Positions 14,758 to 22,363 of a stretch of 64,000 bases of DNA are shown piece by piece; the stretch's first letter is position 1; each line of letters begins with the position of its first letter. The notes under the pieces were generated by a model. The model saw nothing but the letters and a program-made list of their open reading frames with translations. It had not been told where the DNA came from and did not search any database. Made by a program: the position numbers and the translations under genes. Source of the DNA: DASTEQ01 sp040905185 (GTDB taxonomy: Bacteria; Chloroflexota; Limnocylindria; QHBO01); NCBI GenBank assembly GCA_040905185.1, contig JBBDRZ010000003.1, positions 248,001 through 312,000 on the forward strand, written 5' to 3'.

Positions 14758-17092
14758 CCGATCCCGCCGGCTCGGGCTGACGCGCTGGGCGTTGGCGCTT
14801 GGGCTGGTCGCCGTGGCGGCCAGCAGCCTGATGCCGAATTCGGTCGCCGCCCACGCCATGTTGGTCGACGCCGATCCGGCGCCCAGCAGCGTGATTCCGA
14901 CGGCGCCGCCCAACCTGGTGCTGTTCTTCAGCGAAGCGGTCGACCCGGCTTCCGTCACTATCCGGATTCTCGACTCCGAGCAGCAGCCAGTCGCCGGCGT
15001 GGCGGCCCCCCGCCTGGATTCCAGCCGACAGGTCGTGACCGCCTCGCTGCCCCCCTTGGAGCCCGACACCTACACGGTCGATTTCGCGGTCGTGTCCGCC
15101 GTGGACGGCCATCCCACGGCCAGCCTGTTTGCGTTCCTGGTGGACCCGACGGGCACACGACCACCACCGGCGGTGGCCCTCCCCGCCGAGCCGGCCACGC
15201 CCCCCGACCCGTACGCCATTGCCGCCCGCTGGGTGGCGACCGTGGTCACCCTACTGCTGATCGGTACAGTCCTCGTATGGCTCCTGCACCGGCGCTGGAT
15301 GGGAGCTGTGACTGCGCCCGTCCCGTGGGGCCTCCTCGCCTCGCTGGCCGCGGTTGGCCTGGTGGCGTTCGCCATCCATCTCACGCTGGCCGCGAACGCC
15401 GCCTTCGGGCCGCCCGGACAGCCCGGCGGGCATCCGACCATCCATCTCGACTTCGCCGAGCCGTTCGGATGGACGCCGTTTGCGATCGCGATGCGGATCG
15501 CGATGATCGGCCTGCTGTTCGTGTTCCTGGTAGCCGGCGCCCGAGCCTTCCGAACCACACCCGCTGGGCCTGATGCGGACCCGACCGGCGGCGGGACGGC
15601 GGCTCTGGCGCTGTGCGGGGCCGGGGCGACGGCCACCATCCTTGGACTGAGCCTCACCGGACATGCCGCTTCATTGGGCGGCCCCCTGTTTGGCCTGGTC
15701 GATGCGACCCACCTGCTGGCCGTTGCTGCGTGGCTGGGAGCCCTGCCGGCGCTGGGGCTTCTGGCCTGGCGGGCAGGCGGCCCGACCGGCGAGCGCGGTG
15801 AGGCCGGACGCCGCGCCCTGCGCGCGCACGCTCGGGTGGCACTCGTGGCCGCGCCGGTGGTGATCCTGACCGGGCTGGCCAACTCGCCGCTGGTGGTCGG
15901 CGATTCTCGGGAGCTCGCCGCGGCGGGATACGGCAACCTGCTGCTGGCGAAGGCCGCGCTGGTTTCGGTGGCACTGGGTCTGGGGGCGGCGAACTTCATC
16001 CTGGCCCGCAACCGGGGCGGCCGTTCCATGGCCGGGATCGTCGGCTTGGAGCTGGCGGTGGGGGCCTTCGCGGTCGCCGTGGGCGTGACCATGGTCAGTA
16101 TTTCACCGGCCACGGACCGCCCGCCATCGACCGTCGACCCGCGGCTGGGGGTCGCACACCTGTACGGCGAGGGCGGCCAGTCCAGCGTCCACGGCATCGT
16201 GGATCTCCCCGAGCCGGGAGTGCAGTTCTACTCGTTCGCGGTCAGCGACCCAACCACCGGCGCGGGCCGCGATGACGTGGCCCAGGTCGCTATCAGCTTC
16301 ATCCCGCCGGCGGGATCCGACCTTCCGACCGATGTGGCGCTCGCTCAGCGAGGCAGCCAGCCGTGGATCTGGGAGCTCCAGGGCGCGTATACGCCGGTGG
16401 TGGGGACCTGGGAGCTGGAGGTCCTCGTCCGCCGCGGCCGGCTCGAGGAGGACCACGTGCGCTTCCCGCTCGCCGTGCGACAGGTCCTGCGCCCGGCGGC
16501 GCTCCCGCCGTCGACCACCGGAAGCCTGATCCTGGGCGCGATCGCCGCGCCGACCAGCGGTCTGCCGCCCGGAGCCGGCGGCTGGGCGCTGCCGATCGGT
16601 CTGCTGGCGGGTGTCGTCGCTTTGCTGGCGGTTGAACGGAGCCGGACGCGCTGCGGTCGGATCCGGTGGGGCCTCGGCCGCCGCCTGCGAATCGTCGCCC
16701 TGCTGGCCGCGGTCGCGATCGGGACCTCGCTCGTGGCGCGCGACGCCGTGGCCTTCGCCAACCGGCCTCCGGACCTCTGGCGAGCGGCCGTCAACCCATT
16801 GGCCGGCGACCCGGACGCCATCGCCGTCGGTGCGTCCCTGTACCGCGCCAACTGCGCCAGCTGCCACGGCCCCGATGGGGCCGGAGACGGGCCGGCGGTC
16901 GGCAGCCTGGTCCGCGGACCGGGCGACCTGGCGGGCATCGTCCCGCGTCGGCTCGACGGGGAGCTGGCCTGGACGCTGGCAGCCGGCGTGGCCGGGACCC
17001 AGATGCCGGCGTTTGGCACTACCCTGTTGGAAGGCGAGCGCTGGGAGCTGGTCAGCTTCCTTCGCTCGCATTGGCCGCCCGCACCGGAATGA
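14726..17092 (+). CDS. CopC-CopD-cytochrome c fusion protein
   Basis: A 788-residue protein. A signal sequence ends at VAAHAMLVDADPAPSS; the exposed His would be the N-terminal copper ligand of CopC, whose domain runs to about residue 135 with the second site VSAVDGHPTASLFAF. A multi-helix CopD domain covers about 155-460. An extracellular beta-rich segment (470-600) and two helices follow. The C terminus is a class I cytochrome c with CASCH (Cys710, Cys713, His714) and an axial Met760 in GTQMPAFG. Copper binding, import and electron transfer are thus combined. The start at ATG 14726 overlaps the previous gene; TTG 14744 is an alternative. Confidence 0.88.
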   Translation: MATTPSLPKTDRSRRLGLTRWALALGLVAVAASSLMPNSVAAHAMLVDADPAPSSVIPTAPPNLVLFFSEAVDPASVTIRILDSEQQPVAGVAAPRLDSSRQVVTASLPPLEPDTYTVDFAVVSAVDGHPTASLFAFLVDPTGTRPPPAVALPAEPATPPDPYAIAARWVATVVTLLLIGTVLVWLLHRRWMGAVTAPVPWGLLASLAAVGLVAFAIHLTLAANAAFGPPGQPGGHPTIHLDFAEPFGWTPFAIAMRIAMIGLLFVFLVAGARAFRTTPAGPDADPTGGGTAALALCGAGATATILGLSLTGHAASLGGPLFGLVDATHLLAVAAWLGALPALGLLAWRAGGPTGERGEAGRRALRAHARVALVAAPVVILTGLANSPLVVGDSRELAAAGYGNLLLAKAALVSVALGLGAANFILARNRGGRSMAGIVGLELAVGAFAVAVGVTMVSISPATDRPPSTVDPRLGVAHLYGEGGQSSVHGIVDLPEPGVQFYSFAVSDPTTGAGRDDVAQVAISFIPPAGSDLPTDVALAQRGSQPWIWELQGAYTPVVGTWELEVLVRRGRLEEDHVRFPLAVRQVLRPAALPPSTTGSLILGAIAAPTSGLPPGAGGWALPIGLLAGVVALLAVERSRTRCGRIRWGLGRRLRIVALLAAVAIGTSLVARDAVAFANRPPDLWRAAVNPLAGDPDAIAVGASLYRANCASCHGPDGAGDGPAVGSLVRGPGDLAGIVPRRLDGELAWTLAAGVAGTQMPAFGTTLLEGERWELVSFLRSHWPPAPE

Positions 17093-17166
17093 ACGTGCTG
17101 ATGATCGGCTACACCGTCCTGTCGCTGTGGATCATCGCCCAGCCCATCGTGATCGAGCCGGCCTAG
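17089..17166 (+). CDS. 25-residue membrane peptide
   Basis: The ATG overlaps the stop of the copper fusion gene (ATGA) and the frame ends at TAG 17164-17166, four bases before ccdA. The peptide is almost entirely hydrophobic (MIGYTVLSLWIIAQPIVI), enough for one membrane helix. Position and coupling suggest a subunit or regulator of the neighbouring copper or cytochrome c proteins. Very short frames arise by chance in GC-rich DNA, so conservation is needed to prove it. Confidence 0.4.
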   Translation: MNVLMIGYTVLSLWIIAQPIVIEPA

Positions 17167-17170
17167 CCGC

Positions 17171-17920
17171 ATGGAGATCAGCCTGGCGCTTGCGTTCGCG
17201 GCCGGGGTCGTCTCGTTTCTGACCCCGTGCGTGCTGGCCCTTGTGCCGGTCTACCTTGCGTTCCTGGCGGAGGCCACGGTCAGCGTGCCTGCCGCGAGCG
17301 GGCCCGAGGCGGGCGCCGCTGGCGCCGTGGCAGCGCCGCACCCCGTCATCGGCTCCAGCCCCGTAATGATCCAGGCCCTGCTCTTCACGCTCGGCTTCAG
17401 CGCGGTCTTCGTGCTGCTCGGCGTTTCGGCGGGCCTGGTCGGAGCCGCACTCTTCCGCGATCCGCTGGTTCGGCAGCTGACCGGCGTGGTAGTCATCGCC
17501 ATCGGTCTGCTCATGACCGGGATGTTCGGCCCCATCCTCTACCGCCTACCGCGTCCGACCCCGGCCGCCAGGCTGCCGGCGGGCCGCACGGCGCGGGCCC
17601 TGGGGCTGGGCGCGCTGGTGGCGGTGGGCTGGACGCCGTGCATCGGCCCGGTCCTGGGCGCCATCTTGGCCATGGGCGCCTCCGCCCAGGATGTCGCAGC
17701 TGCGACGGTCCTGCTTACGGCCTATGCCGCCGGGCTCGCGGTCCCCTTCCTCGCCGCGGCCGCGTTCCTGCCGCGCATCCAGCCCGCCCTGCGCTGGCTG
17801 CGGGCCCACGAGCGGGCGATGCGTATCGGCTCAGGACTTGCCGTGGTCGGAATCGGGGTGCTGATCGTTCTCGACGCGTTCACCCGGATCGCGGGTCTGT
17901 TCCGCGGGCTGTTCCTCTAG
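17171..17920 (+). CDS. ccdA: CcdA-type cytochrome c biogenesis / thiol transport protein
   Basis: A 249-residue membrane protein with six hydrophobic segments. The paired motifs FLTPCVLALVPVYLAF (helix 1) and GWTPCIGPVLGA (helix 4) hold the two redox Cys residues of CcdA/DsbD. CcdA moves reducing equivalents from cytoplasmic thioredoxin across the membrane to keep apocytochrome c Cys reduced. That fits a neighbour that carries a CASCH heme site. Five bases separate it from the 25-residue peptide. It converges with the aquaporin gene, overlapping it by 4 bases. Confidence 0.9.
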   Translation: MEISLALAFAAGVVSFLTPCVLALVPVYLAFLAEATVSVPAASGPEAGAAGAVAAPHPVIGSSPVMIQALLFTLGFSAVFVLLGVSAGLVGAALFRDPLVRQLTGVVVIAIGLLMTGMFGPILYRLPRPTPAARLPAGRTARALGLGALVAVGWTPCIGPVLGAILAMGASAQDVAAATVLLTAYAAGLAVPFLAAAAFLPRIQPALRWLRAHERAMRIGSGLAVVGIGVLIVLDAFTRIAGLFRGLFL

Positions 17921-18588
17921 CCCCGGATACCCTCGGCCGGCGGGGCGAGCAGGTACCGATACAGGAGCGCCGCCACGATGGCGCCCAGGAACGGCCCGAT
18001 CCACCACACGTACCAGTTGTCGAAGGCGCCGGCTGCGAGGGCCGGGCCGAACCAGCGGGCGGGATTCATGGCCGCACCGGTCAGCGTGCCACCGAACAGG
18101 ATGTCGGCCGCGACCGCCAGGCCGATCGCCAGACCCCCGACCTTGGGTCCGCGGGGATCGACGGCGGTGCCGAACACCGCCAGCAGCAAGACTGCGGTCA
18201 TGACCGCCTCGAGCGCGATACCCGTCACCACGTCCACGCCCTGTCCCAGGGCCGGCACGGCCGGGCCGACATCGGCGAATATCCAGGCCAGCGCGAACCC
18301 GGCCGCCGCCCCGCCCAGGAGCTGCGCGACCACGTAGGCCGCGCCCTTGGCGGTATCGATCTTGCCCGCCACCCAGAGCCCCAGGGTCACAGCGGGGTTG
18401 AAGTGGCCACCGGATACGGCCCCAAGCGAGGAGACCAACACGGCCAGGACGACGCCGTGGGCCAGCGCGACGACCAGGAGGGTGGCAGCCGGGTCACCGG
18501 TCACAACCAGCGCGGCGCCGGCCGCGATGAAGAAGAACAGGAACGTCCCGATCGCCTCGGCGACCAGCGCGGGTGCCCAGTCTCGCAT
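17917..18588 (-). CDS. MIP family channel (aquaporin)
   Basis: A 223-residue channel with six helices and two half-helices. The two NPA boxes are GGHFNPAVT (Asn64) and GAAMNPARWFGPA (Asn175, Arg178). The residues around Arg178 and the short loops suggest a water-type rather than a glycerol-type channel, but small neutral solutes are possible. The start ATG 18588 follows a GGGAGGA ribosome site. It is transcribed away from the SMR gene and stands alone. Confidence 0.92.
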   Translation of the reverse strand: MRDWAPALVAEAIGTFLFFFIAAGAALVVTGDPAATLLVVALAHGVVLAVLVSSLGAVSGGHFNPAVTLGLWVAGKIDTAKGAAYVVAQLLGGAAAGFALAWIFADVGPAVPALGQGVDVVTGIALEAVMTAVLLLAVFGTAVDPRGPKVGGLAIGLAVAADILFGGTLTGAAMNPARWFGPALAAGAFDNWYVWWIGPFLGAIVAALLYRYLLAPPAEGIRG

Positions 18589-18657
18589 CAGGTCCTCCCT
18601 CTCCGGGCCGCCGCCTTCGGCTGCGGAAGGCGCACCCGATCGCGCATCCTACCCGAC

Positions 18658-18984
18658 GTGCCGCCGGTCATCTGGCTCCTGCTGGCCATCGGAACCGAAG
18701 TTGTGGCGACCAGTGCCCTGAAGGCATCCGACGGCTTCAGTCGACTGGTGCCGTCCATGGTCGTGGTTGCCGGATACGCCGCGAGCTTCTACTTCCTGTC
18801 CCTGTCGCTGCGGGACATCCCGCTGGGCGTGGTGTACGCGGTGTGGTCGGGCATCGGAACGGCGGCGATCGCCCTCATCGGCATTCTGTTCTTCCACGAG
18901 ACCCTGGGCTGGGTGGGCGTCGGGGGGATCGTGCTGATCGTGCTCGGCGTCGTGCTCCTCAACGCGTCCGGCGCCCACAACTAG
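18658..18984 (+). CDS. small multidrug resistance (SMR) efflux protein, EmrE-like
   Basis: A 108-residue, four-helix protein. Glu14 in LLAIGTEVVATSALKASDGF is the essential proton/substrate residue. PSMVVVAGYAASFYFLSLSL and GVVYAVWSGIGTA match EmrE more than the guanidinium exporter Gdx/SugE. It would exchange cationic drugs or metabolites for protons as an antiparallel dimer. The GTG start at 18658 fits the family length. CATCCT lies 7 bases upstream with no ribosome site, so it may be leaderless. No partner SMR gene is adjacent. Confidence 0.88.
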   Translation: MPPVIWLLLAIGTEVVATSALKASDGFSRLVPSMVVVAGYAASFYFLSLSLRDIPLGVVYAVWSGIGTAAIALIGILFFHETLGWVGVGGIVLIVLGVVLLNASGAHN

Positions 18985-18989
18985 TCTGG

Positions 18990-19062
18990 CGCCCCCGGAC
19001 GGACTCGAACCGCCGACGCCAGCCTTAGGACGGCTGCGCTCTGTCCACTGAGCTACGGGGGC
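18990..19062 (-). tRNA. tRNA-Arg (anticodon CCU)
   Basis: Acceptor arms GCCCCCG/CGGGGGC pair fully. The D arm is GCTC/GAGC, the anticodon arm CAGCC/GGCTG with loop GTCCTAA (anticodon CCT in DNA), and the T arm GGCGG-TTCGAGT-CCGTC. It reads AGG codons. The genomic copy does not need an added intron or repair; CCA is not fully encoded. Confidence 0.95.
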
Positions 19063-19080
19063 CACGCGAGAGGGTACGCC

Positions 19081-19086
19081 TATGAT
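19081..19086 (+). promoter_or_regulatory. -10 element TATGAT before a leaderless GTG
   Basis: TATGAT ends 6 bases before GTG 19093, with no ribosome site in between. Confidence 0.5.
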
Positions 19087-19092
19087 GCCGGG

Positions 19093-19350
19093 GTGGCGAC
19101 CCCGGCATCGGTCCTGGTCCTGTACGTCCGGCCCAACTGCCACCTGTGCGCCGATGCCGCCATCCTCCTCGACGAGCTGATTGGACCCGATGGGTACCAG
19201 GTGGTCGACGTCGAGGCCGATGCCGACCTGCTCCCCCACTACGCGGGACGGGTGCCGGTGGTGGCCGTCGACGGCGTGGATCGGCTGGAGGCCCCGATCA
19301 CCGGCCCCGACCTGCTGGACCTGATGGCCGAGCTGGGAGTATCGGTCTAG
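19093..19350 (+). CDS. glutaredoxin-like protein (DUF836 type)
   Basis: An 85-residue thioredoxin-fold protein. It has VLVLYVRPNCHLCADAAILL with redox Cys16 and Cys19, VVDVEADADLLPHYAGRVPV with the cis-Pro region VPVV, and a final helix. This pattern matches the DUF836/glutaredoxin 2-like group. It may reduce disulfides or mixed thiols in the cytoplasm. The start is a leaderless GTG after TATGAT. It is convergent with the first cupredoxin gene. Confidence 0.8.
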   Translation: MATPASVLVLYVRPNCHLCADAAILLDELIGPDGYQVVDVEADADLLPHYAGRVPVVAVDGVDRLEAPITGPDLLDLMAELGVSV

Positions 19351-19357
19351 CGCGGGC

Positions 19358-19738
19358 TTATTGGACCACCACGCTGCCGTTCATGGCGGGGTGGATGGTG
19401 CAGTCGAAGTAGTACGTCCCCGCCTCCAGCACCGGGATCTGGTAGTCGATCGACTCGCCGCCGTCGACGATATCGCCGCCGAACAGCTGCGTCGACCCGG
19501 ACGAGTCGGTGTAGACGGCCACGTTGTGGGGCTCGACGTCCTCCGCGTTGACCAGGCGGATGGTGACCGCCTCACCGGCCGGCAGGGCCAGGCAGCCGGT
19601 GTCGAAGGCCAGCGAATCGGCCGTCACGGTGAGCACCCCGTTCACGGGTTCCCGACACTCGACCGAGCCGGTTGGGCTGGCGACGCCGCCGCAGGCAGCC
19701 AGCAGGAGGACGAGTCCAATACCGAGACGCGCGCGCAC
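19358..19738 (-). CDS. cupredoxin lipoprotein
   Basis: A 126-residue exported protein. LVLLLAACGG gives a lipobox with Cys at residue 16. The blue-copper fold follows: VEPHNVAVYTD has the first His ligand, and the C-terminal YYFDCTIHPAMNGSVVV supplies Cys, His and Met. It probably shuttles electrons at the outer face of the membrane or stores copper. GTG start at 19738, eight bases after TATCAT, looks leaderless. The copper fusion and CcdA lie about 1.5 kb away. Confidence 0.85.
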   Translation of the reverse strand: MRARLGIGLVLLLAACGGVASPTGSVECREPVNGVLTVTADSLAFDTGCLALPAGEAVTIRLVNAEDVEPHNVAVYTDSSGSTQLFGGDIVDGGESIDYQIPVLEAGTYYFDCTIHPAMNGSVVVQ

Positions 19739-19746
19739 GGGGCGGG

Positions 19747-19752
19747 ATGATA
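19747..19752 (-). promoter_or_regulatory. -10 element TATCAT before cupredoxin GTG
   Basis: On the minus strand TATCAT ends 8 bases before GTG 19738; no Shine-Dalgarno sequence is present. Confidence 0.5.
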
Positions 19753-19770
19753 CTCGAAGGGCCCCGAGGG

Positions 19771-20235
19771 TCAGCGAACGATGAACCGACCGTGCATGGA
19801 GGGGGTGACGTAGCAGGAGAAGTAGTACTCCCCGGCGGCGAGGGCCGGGATCTCGTAGATGACCGTTGCGTCGGGCCCGGTGAAGATCTCGCCCCGGAAC
19901 AGCTCCAGGTCCAGCGACGCGTTGCGATAGATGGTCAGGTTGTGGTTCGCCTCGTCGTGGTTGGTGAAATACACCAGGGTTGGCACTCCAGCGACGGCCT
20001 CAATGATGGCTGTGCTGAACTGGCGGTCCTCAACGTCGAGGACCACGGCACCCGGCGGGATGCTGGGCTCGGGCGTCGGTCTAGGGGTGGTCGCGGGCCG
20101 CGGCGTGCCGCGCGGGGTGGGCGTGCCACCGATTCCCCCAATCGCGTCACACGCGGTGAGGACCACGAGCAGCGCGAGCAGAATCCCCGCTGCACGGAGC
20201 AGCGGAGGCGCTGGGGATTGGTACGCAGGGCGCAT
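19771..20235 (-). CDS. cupredoxin-like lipoprotein with degenerate copper site
   Basis: A 154-residue protein (start ATG 20235 chosen so that the signal sequence AAGILLALLVVLTAC begins normally; an ATG 21 codons earlier is possible). Lipobox Cys follows LLVVLTA. A Pro/Thr linker leads to the cupredoxin domain with DEANHNLTIYRN and, at the end, YYFSCYVTPSMHGRFIV. Relative to the neighbouring cupredoxin, the C-terminal ligand loop reads C-x4-S-M-H rather than C-x2-H-x2-M. The metal site may therefore differ. It is 32 bases upstream of its paralogue, same strand. Confidence 0.75.
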   Translation of the reverse strand: MRPAYQSPAPPLLRAAGILLALLVVLTACDAIGGIGGTPTPRGTPRPATTPRPTPEPSIPPGAVVLDVEDRQFSTAIIEAVAGVPTLVYFTNHDEANHNLTIYRNASLDLELFRGEIFTGPDATVIYEIPALAAGEYYFSCYVTPSMHGRFIVR

Positions 20236-20330
20236 CAGCACGACATGACCTGTTGCCAGAATGCCACACCCTGCCCGCTCACCGGGAGGGGTACTCATGG
20301 GTCAGGCCGGCAGGACCACGCGCCCCATGG

Positions 20331-21203
20331 TCACTCTGCGCGGACCGCGAACCCCTTTTCGGCGGCCTCGATCCGGATGGGCAGGTCGCCCGGATCGTGG
20401 GTGAAGTAGCACCACCAGCCCTCCGCCGCCGCGCGGCTGACGAGCGCTTGCCGGACCTCAACGGCCTCGATGGGATAGTCGTCGTAGGCGCTCGTCCAGC
20501 GCACGGGGACCTGCCAGCGGGTGGGAATCAGGTCGCCGAAGAAGATGCCCCGCTCCCCGTGGGCCTCGGCACCGCCCAGCAGGACCGCCTGCGACCCGCG
20601 CGTGTGACCCCCGGTGCGGGCGACGGTCACCCCTTCCACCAGCTCGACGTCGCCATGGACCTCGGCCAGCTGCCCCGCGGCCTGGATCACGTCCAGCTGG
20701 TCGCGCTCCATGATCCCGGCCAGGCGCAGCTCGTCACCGTGCGCGGCCCGCGCCTCGTCGCGCTGGACGACGTACCGGGCGTTCCGAAAGGCGGGCCGCC
20801 CATCGGCCCCGACCATGCCCCCGGCGTGGTCGTAGTGGAGATGGCTGAGGACCACGAAATCAATCCGGTCCGGGTCCTCGCCCACCGCCTGCAGGGCTGC
20901 GACCGGGTCGCCGCCCTCAACGCCCTTGATGTCGCGGTCGCGCGCGGTCATCCGGAGCCCGGTGCCGGTTTCGACCAGGATCCGCTTCCCACCGGCCTCG
21001 ACCAGGAGGAGGTTGAGCCGGCACACGATCCGGCCGCGCTCATCGGTCTGGGCGAAGCGGGACCAGAGGGGCTGGGGCACGACCCCGAAGAAGCCGCCCG
21101 CGTCGGGCCGGAACCAGCCGGCCCGCACGACCCGGACCCGGACATCGCCGGCAAAGGGCCGTGCCTCGGCGGGGGGCGTGATGGCGTACAGCGGCTCGGG
21201 CAC
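20331..21203 (-). CDS. metallo-beta-lactamase fold hydrolase
   Basis: A 290-residue enzyme. The metal motif SHLHYDHAGG (HxHxDH) sits near residue 130, ARTGGHTRGSQAVLL has the third His, and GIFFGDLIPT the bridging Asp. The N-terminal GGKRILVETGTG and the overall order resemble lactonase-like MBL hydrolases such as AHL lactonases, but the substrate cannot be assigned. The GTG start lies 17 bases after dcd ends, so it is probably the last gene of nrdR-dcd-MBL. Confidence 0.85.
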   Translation of the reverse strand: MPEPLYAITPPAEARPFAGDVRVRVVRAGWFRPDAGGFFGVVPQPLWSRFAQTDERGRIVCRLNLLLVEAGGKRILVETGTGLRMTARDRDIKGVEGGDPVAALQAVGEDPDRIDFVVLSHLHYDHAGGMVGADGRPAFRNARYVVQRDEARAAHGDELRLAGIMERDQLDVIQAAGQLAEVHGDVELVEGVTVARTGGHTRGSQAVLLGGAEAHGERGIFFGDLIPTRWQVPVRWTSAYDDYPIEAVEVRQALVSRAAAEGWWCYFTHDPGDLPIRIEAAEKGFAVRAE

Positions 21204-21220
21204 GCCGCGTCTCGGTCCCG

Positions 21221-21814
21221 TCAGTCGCGGTCGGCGCGTCGCGCGCGGCCGCGCTCGAAATCGGCGAAGTAGCGGCTGGCGGTGGGATCGATCTGGCCGC
21301 GGTAGCGCGAGCCGAGGGCGGGGTCGCCATACGCCCGATCGACCGGGCTGCTCAGGCGCTGGAAGCTGATCTGGCCGATCTTCATCCCGTCCAGCAGGGT
21401 AATCGGCAGGTTGGCCACGTTGGACAGCTCCAGCGTCAGGTGACCGTCCCAGCCGGGATCGACGTAGCCGGCGGTCGAGTGGATGAGGAGTCCCAGCCGG
21501 CCCAGGCTGGACTTGCCCTCCAGGCGGGCGACCAGGTCGTCGGGCAGCGCGACGCGTTCGAAGGTCGAGCCCAGCACGAACTCGCCCGGATGCAGGATGA
21601 ACGGTTCGTCACCGGCGATCATGACCAGTTCGGTGAGGTCCGGCTGCTCCTCGCGGACGTCGATGAACGGGTAGCGCGTGTTGCGGAAAACGCGAAACGA
21701 CCGGTCCAGGTGCAGGTCCACGCTCGAGGGTTGGACCGCGTCGGAGTCGAACGGGTCGATGACGATCCGGCCGGCCGCCAGCTCCGCCCGGATGTCCCGG
21801 TCGGACAGGATCAC
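21221..21814 (-). CDS. dcd: dCTP deaminase
   Basis: A 197-residue enzyme converting dCTP to dUTP (or on to dUMP in bifunctional forms), feeding dTTP synthesis. MILSDRDI is the usual start. QPSSVDLHLDRSFRVF, the active-site RLEGKSSLGRLGL and TAGYVDPGWDGHLTLE (catalytic Glu region), and LSSPVDRAYGDPALGSRYRG all match Dcd. The gene overlaps nrdR by 4 bases. This links deoxynucleotide supply with its regulator. Confidence 0.95.
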   Translation of the reverse strand: MILSDRDIRAELAAGRIVIDPFDSDAVQPSSVDLHLDRSFRVFRNTRYPFIDVREEQPDLTELVMIAGDEPFILHPGEFVLGSTFERVALPDDLVARLEGKSSLGRLGLLIHSTAGYVDPGWDGHLTLELSNVANLPITLLDGMKIGQISFQRLSSPVDRAYGDPALGSRYRGQIDPTASRYFADFERGRARRADRD

Positions 21815-22281
21815 TCGCTGGGCCCGCTCCGCTGACGGATGAGGCGGTCCACCTCCCGCTTGAGCGTGCCGATGTCCTCGTAGCTGTGATAGACCGATGC
21901 GAACCGGATGTAGGCCAGCTGGTCGATCCCGCGCAGGGCCTCGGTGGCCAGCTTGCCGACGTCCTTGGAGCTGACTTCGCCGTCCCCGCGCTCACGGAGG
22001 CGGGCTTCAATCTCATCGGCGGCCGCTTCCAGGCGGGCCAGGATCACCGGTCGCTTTTCGCAGGCCTTCATGAGACCGGCCAGCACCTTGCCGCGCTCGA
22101 ACTCCTCGCGCGACCCGTCGCGCTTGACGACGATCAGCCGCGCCCCCTCGGGGCGCTCGTAGGTCGTGAACCGAAAGGCGCACGTCTCGCATTCGCGACG
22201 GCGGCGGATGCTGCTGCCGTTCTCCAGGTCGCGAGAGTCGATGACACGCGTTCCCGACTCGTTGCAGCGCGGACAGCGCAT
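21811..22281 (-). CDS. nrdR: NrdR ribonucleotide reductase repressor
   Basis: A 156-residue regulator with a zinc ribbon (Cys3, Cys6, Cys31, Cys34) and an ATP-cone domain (VVKRDGSREEFERGKVLAGLMKA...). It binds ATP/dATP and represses ribonucleotide reductase genes. DSRDLENGSSIRRRRECETC is the DNA-contacting part. The ATG follows GGAGAGGAG. No nrd reductase gene is in the window. An 18-bp dyad (22315-22332) lies 34 bases upstream and might be an operator. Confidence 0.95.
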   Translation of the reverse strand: MRCPRCNESGTRVIDSRDLENGSSIRRRRECETCAFRFTTYERPEGARLIVVKRDGSREEFERGKVLAGLMKACEKRPVILARLEAAADEIEARLRERGDGEVSSKDVGKLATEALRGIDQLAYIRFASVYHSYEDIGTLKREVDRLIRQRSGPSE

Positions 22282-22314
22282 GTGGCTCCTCTCCGGTTCA
22301 AACTACACCACGGG

Positions 22315-22332
22315 TGGTACCGATGGGTACCA
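22315..22332. promoter_or_regulatory. 18-bp dyad upstream of nrdR
   Basis: TGGTACC and GGTACCA flank GATG as exact inverted arms. It is followed at 22335-22347 by a small hairpin CCACA-AGA-TGTGG (plus strand). It could be an nrdR operator or the end of the ETF operon; it does not match the A/T-rich NrdR box I know. Confidence 0.4.
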
Positions 22333-22363
22333 TACCACAAGATGTGGCGCTTTCGACCGGCCG

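Noticed and set aside
17227..18984. 585-residue plus-strand frame running through ccdA and the aquaporin into the SMR gene
   Set aside because: Only its last 108 residues are real (the SMR protein). The rest is out of frame with ccdA and antisense to the aquaporin gene.
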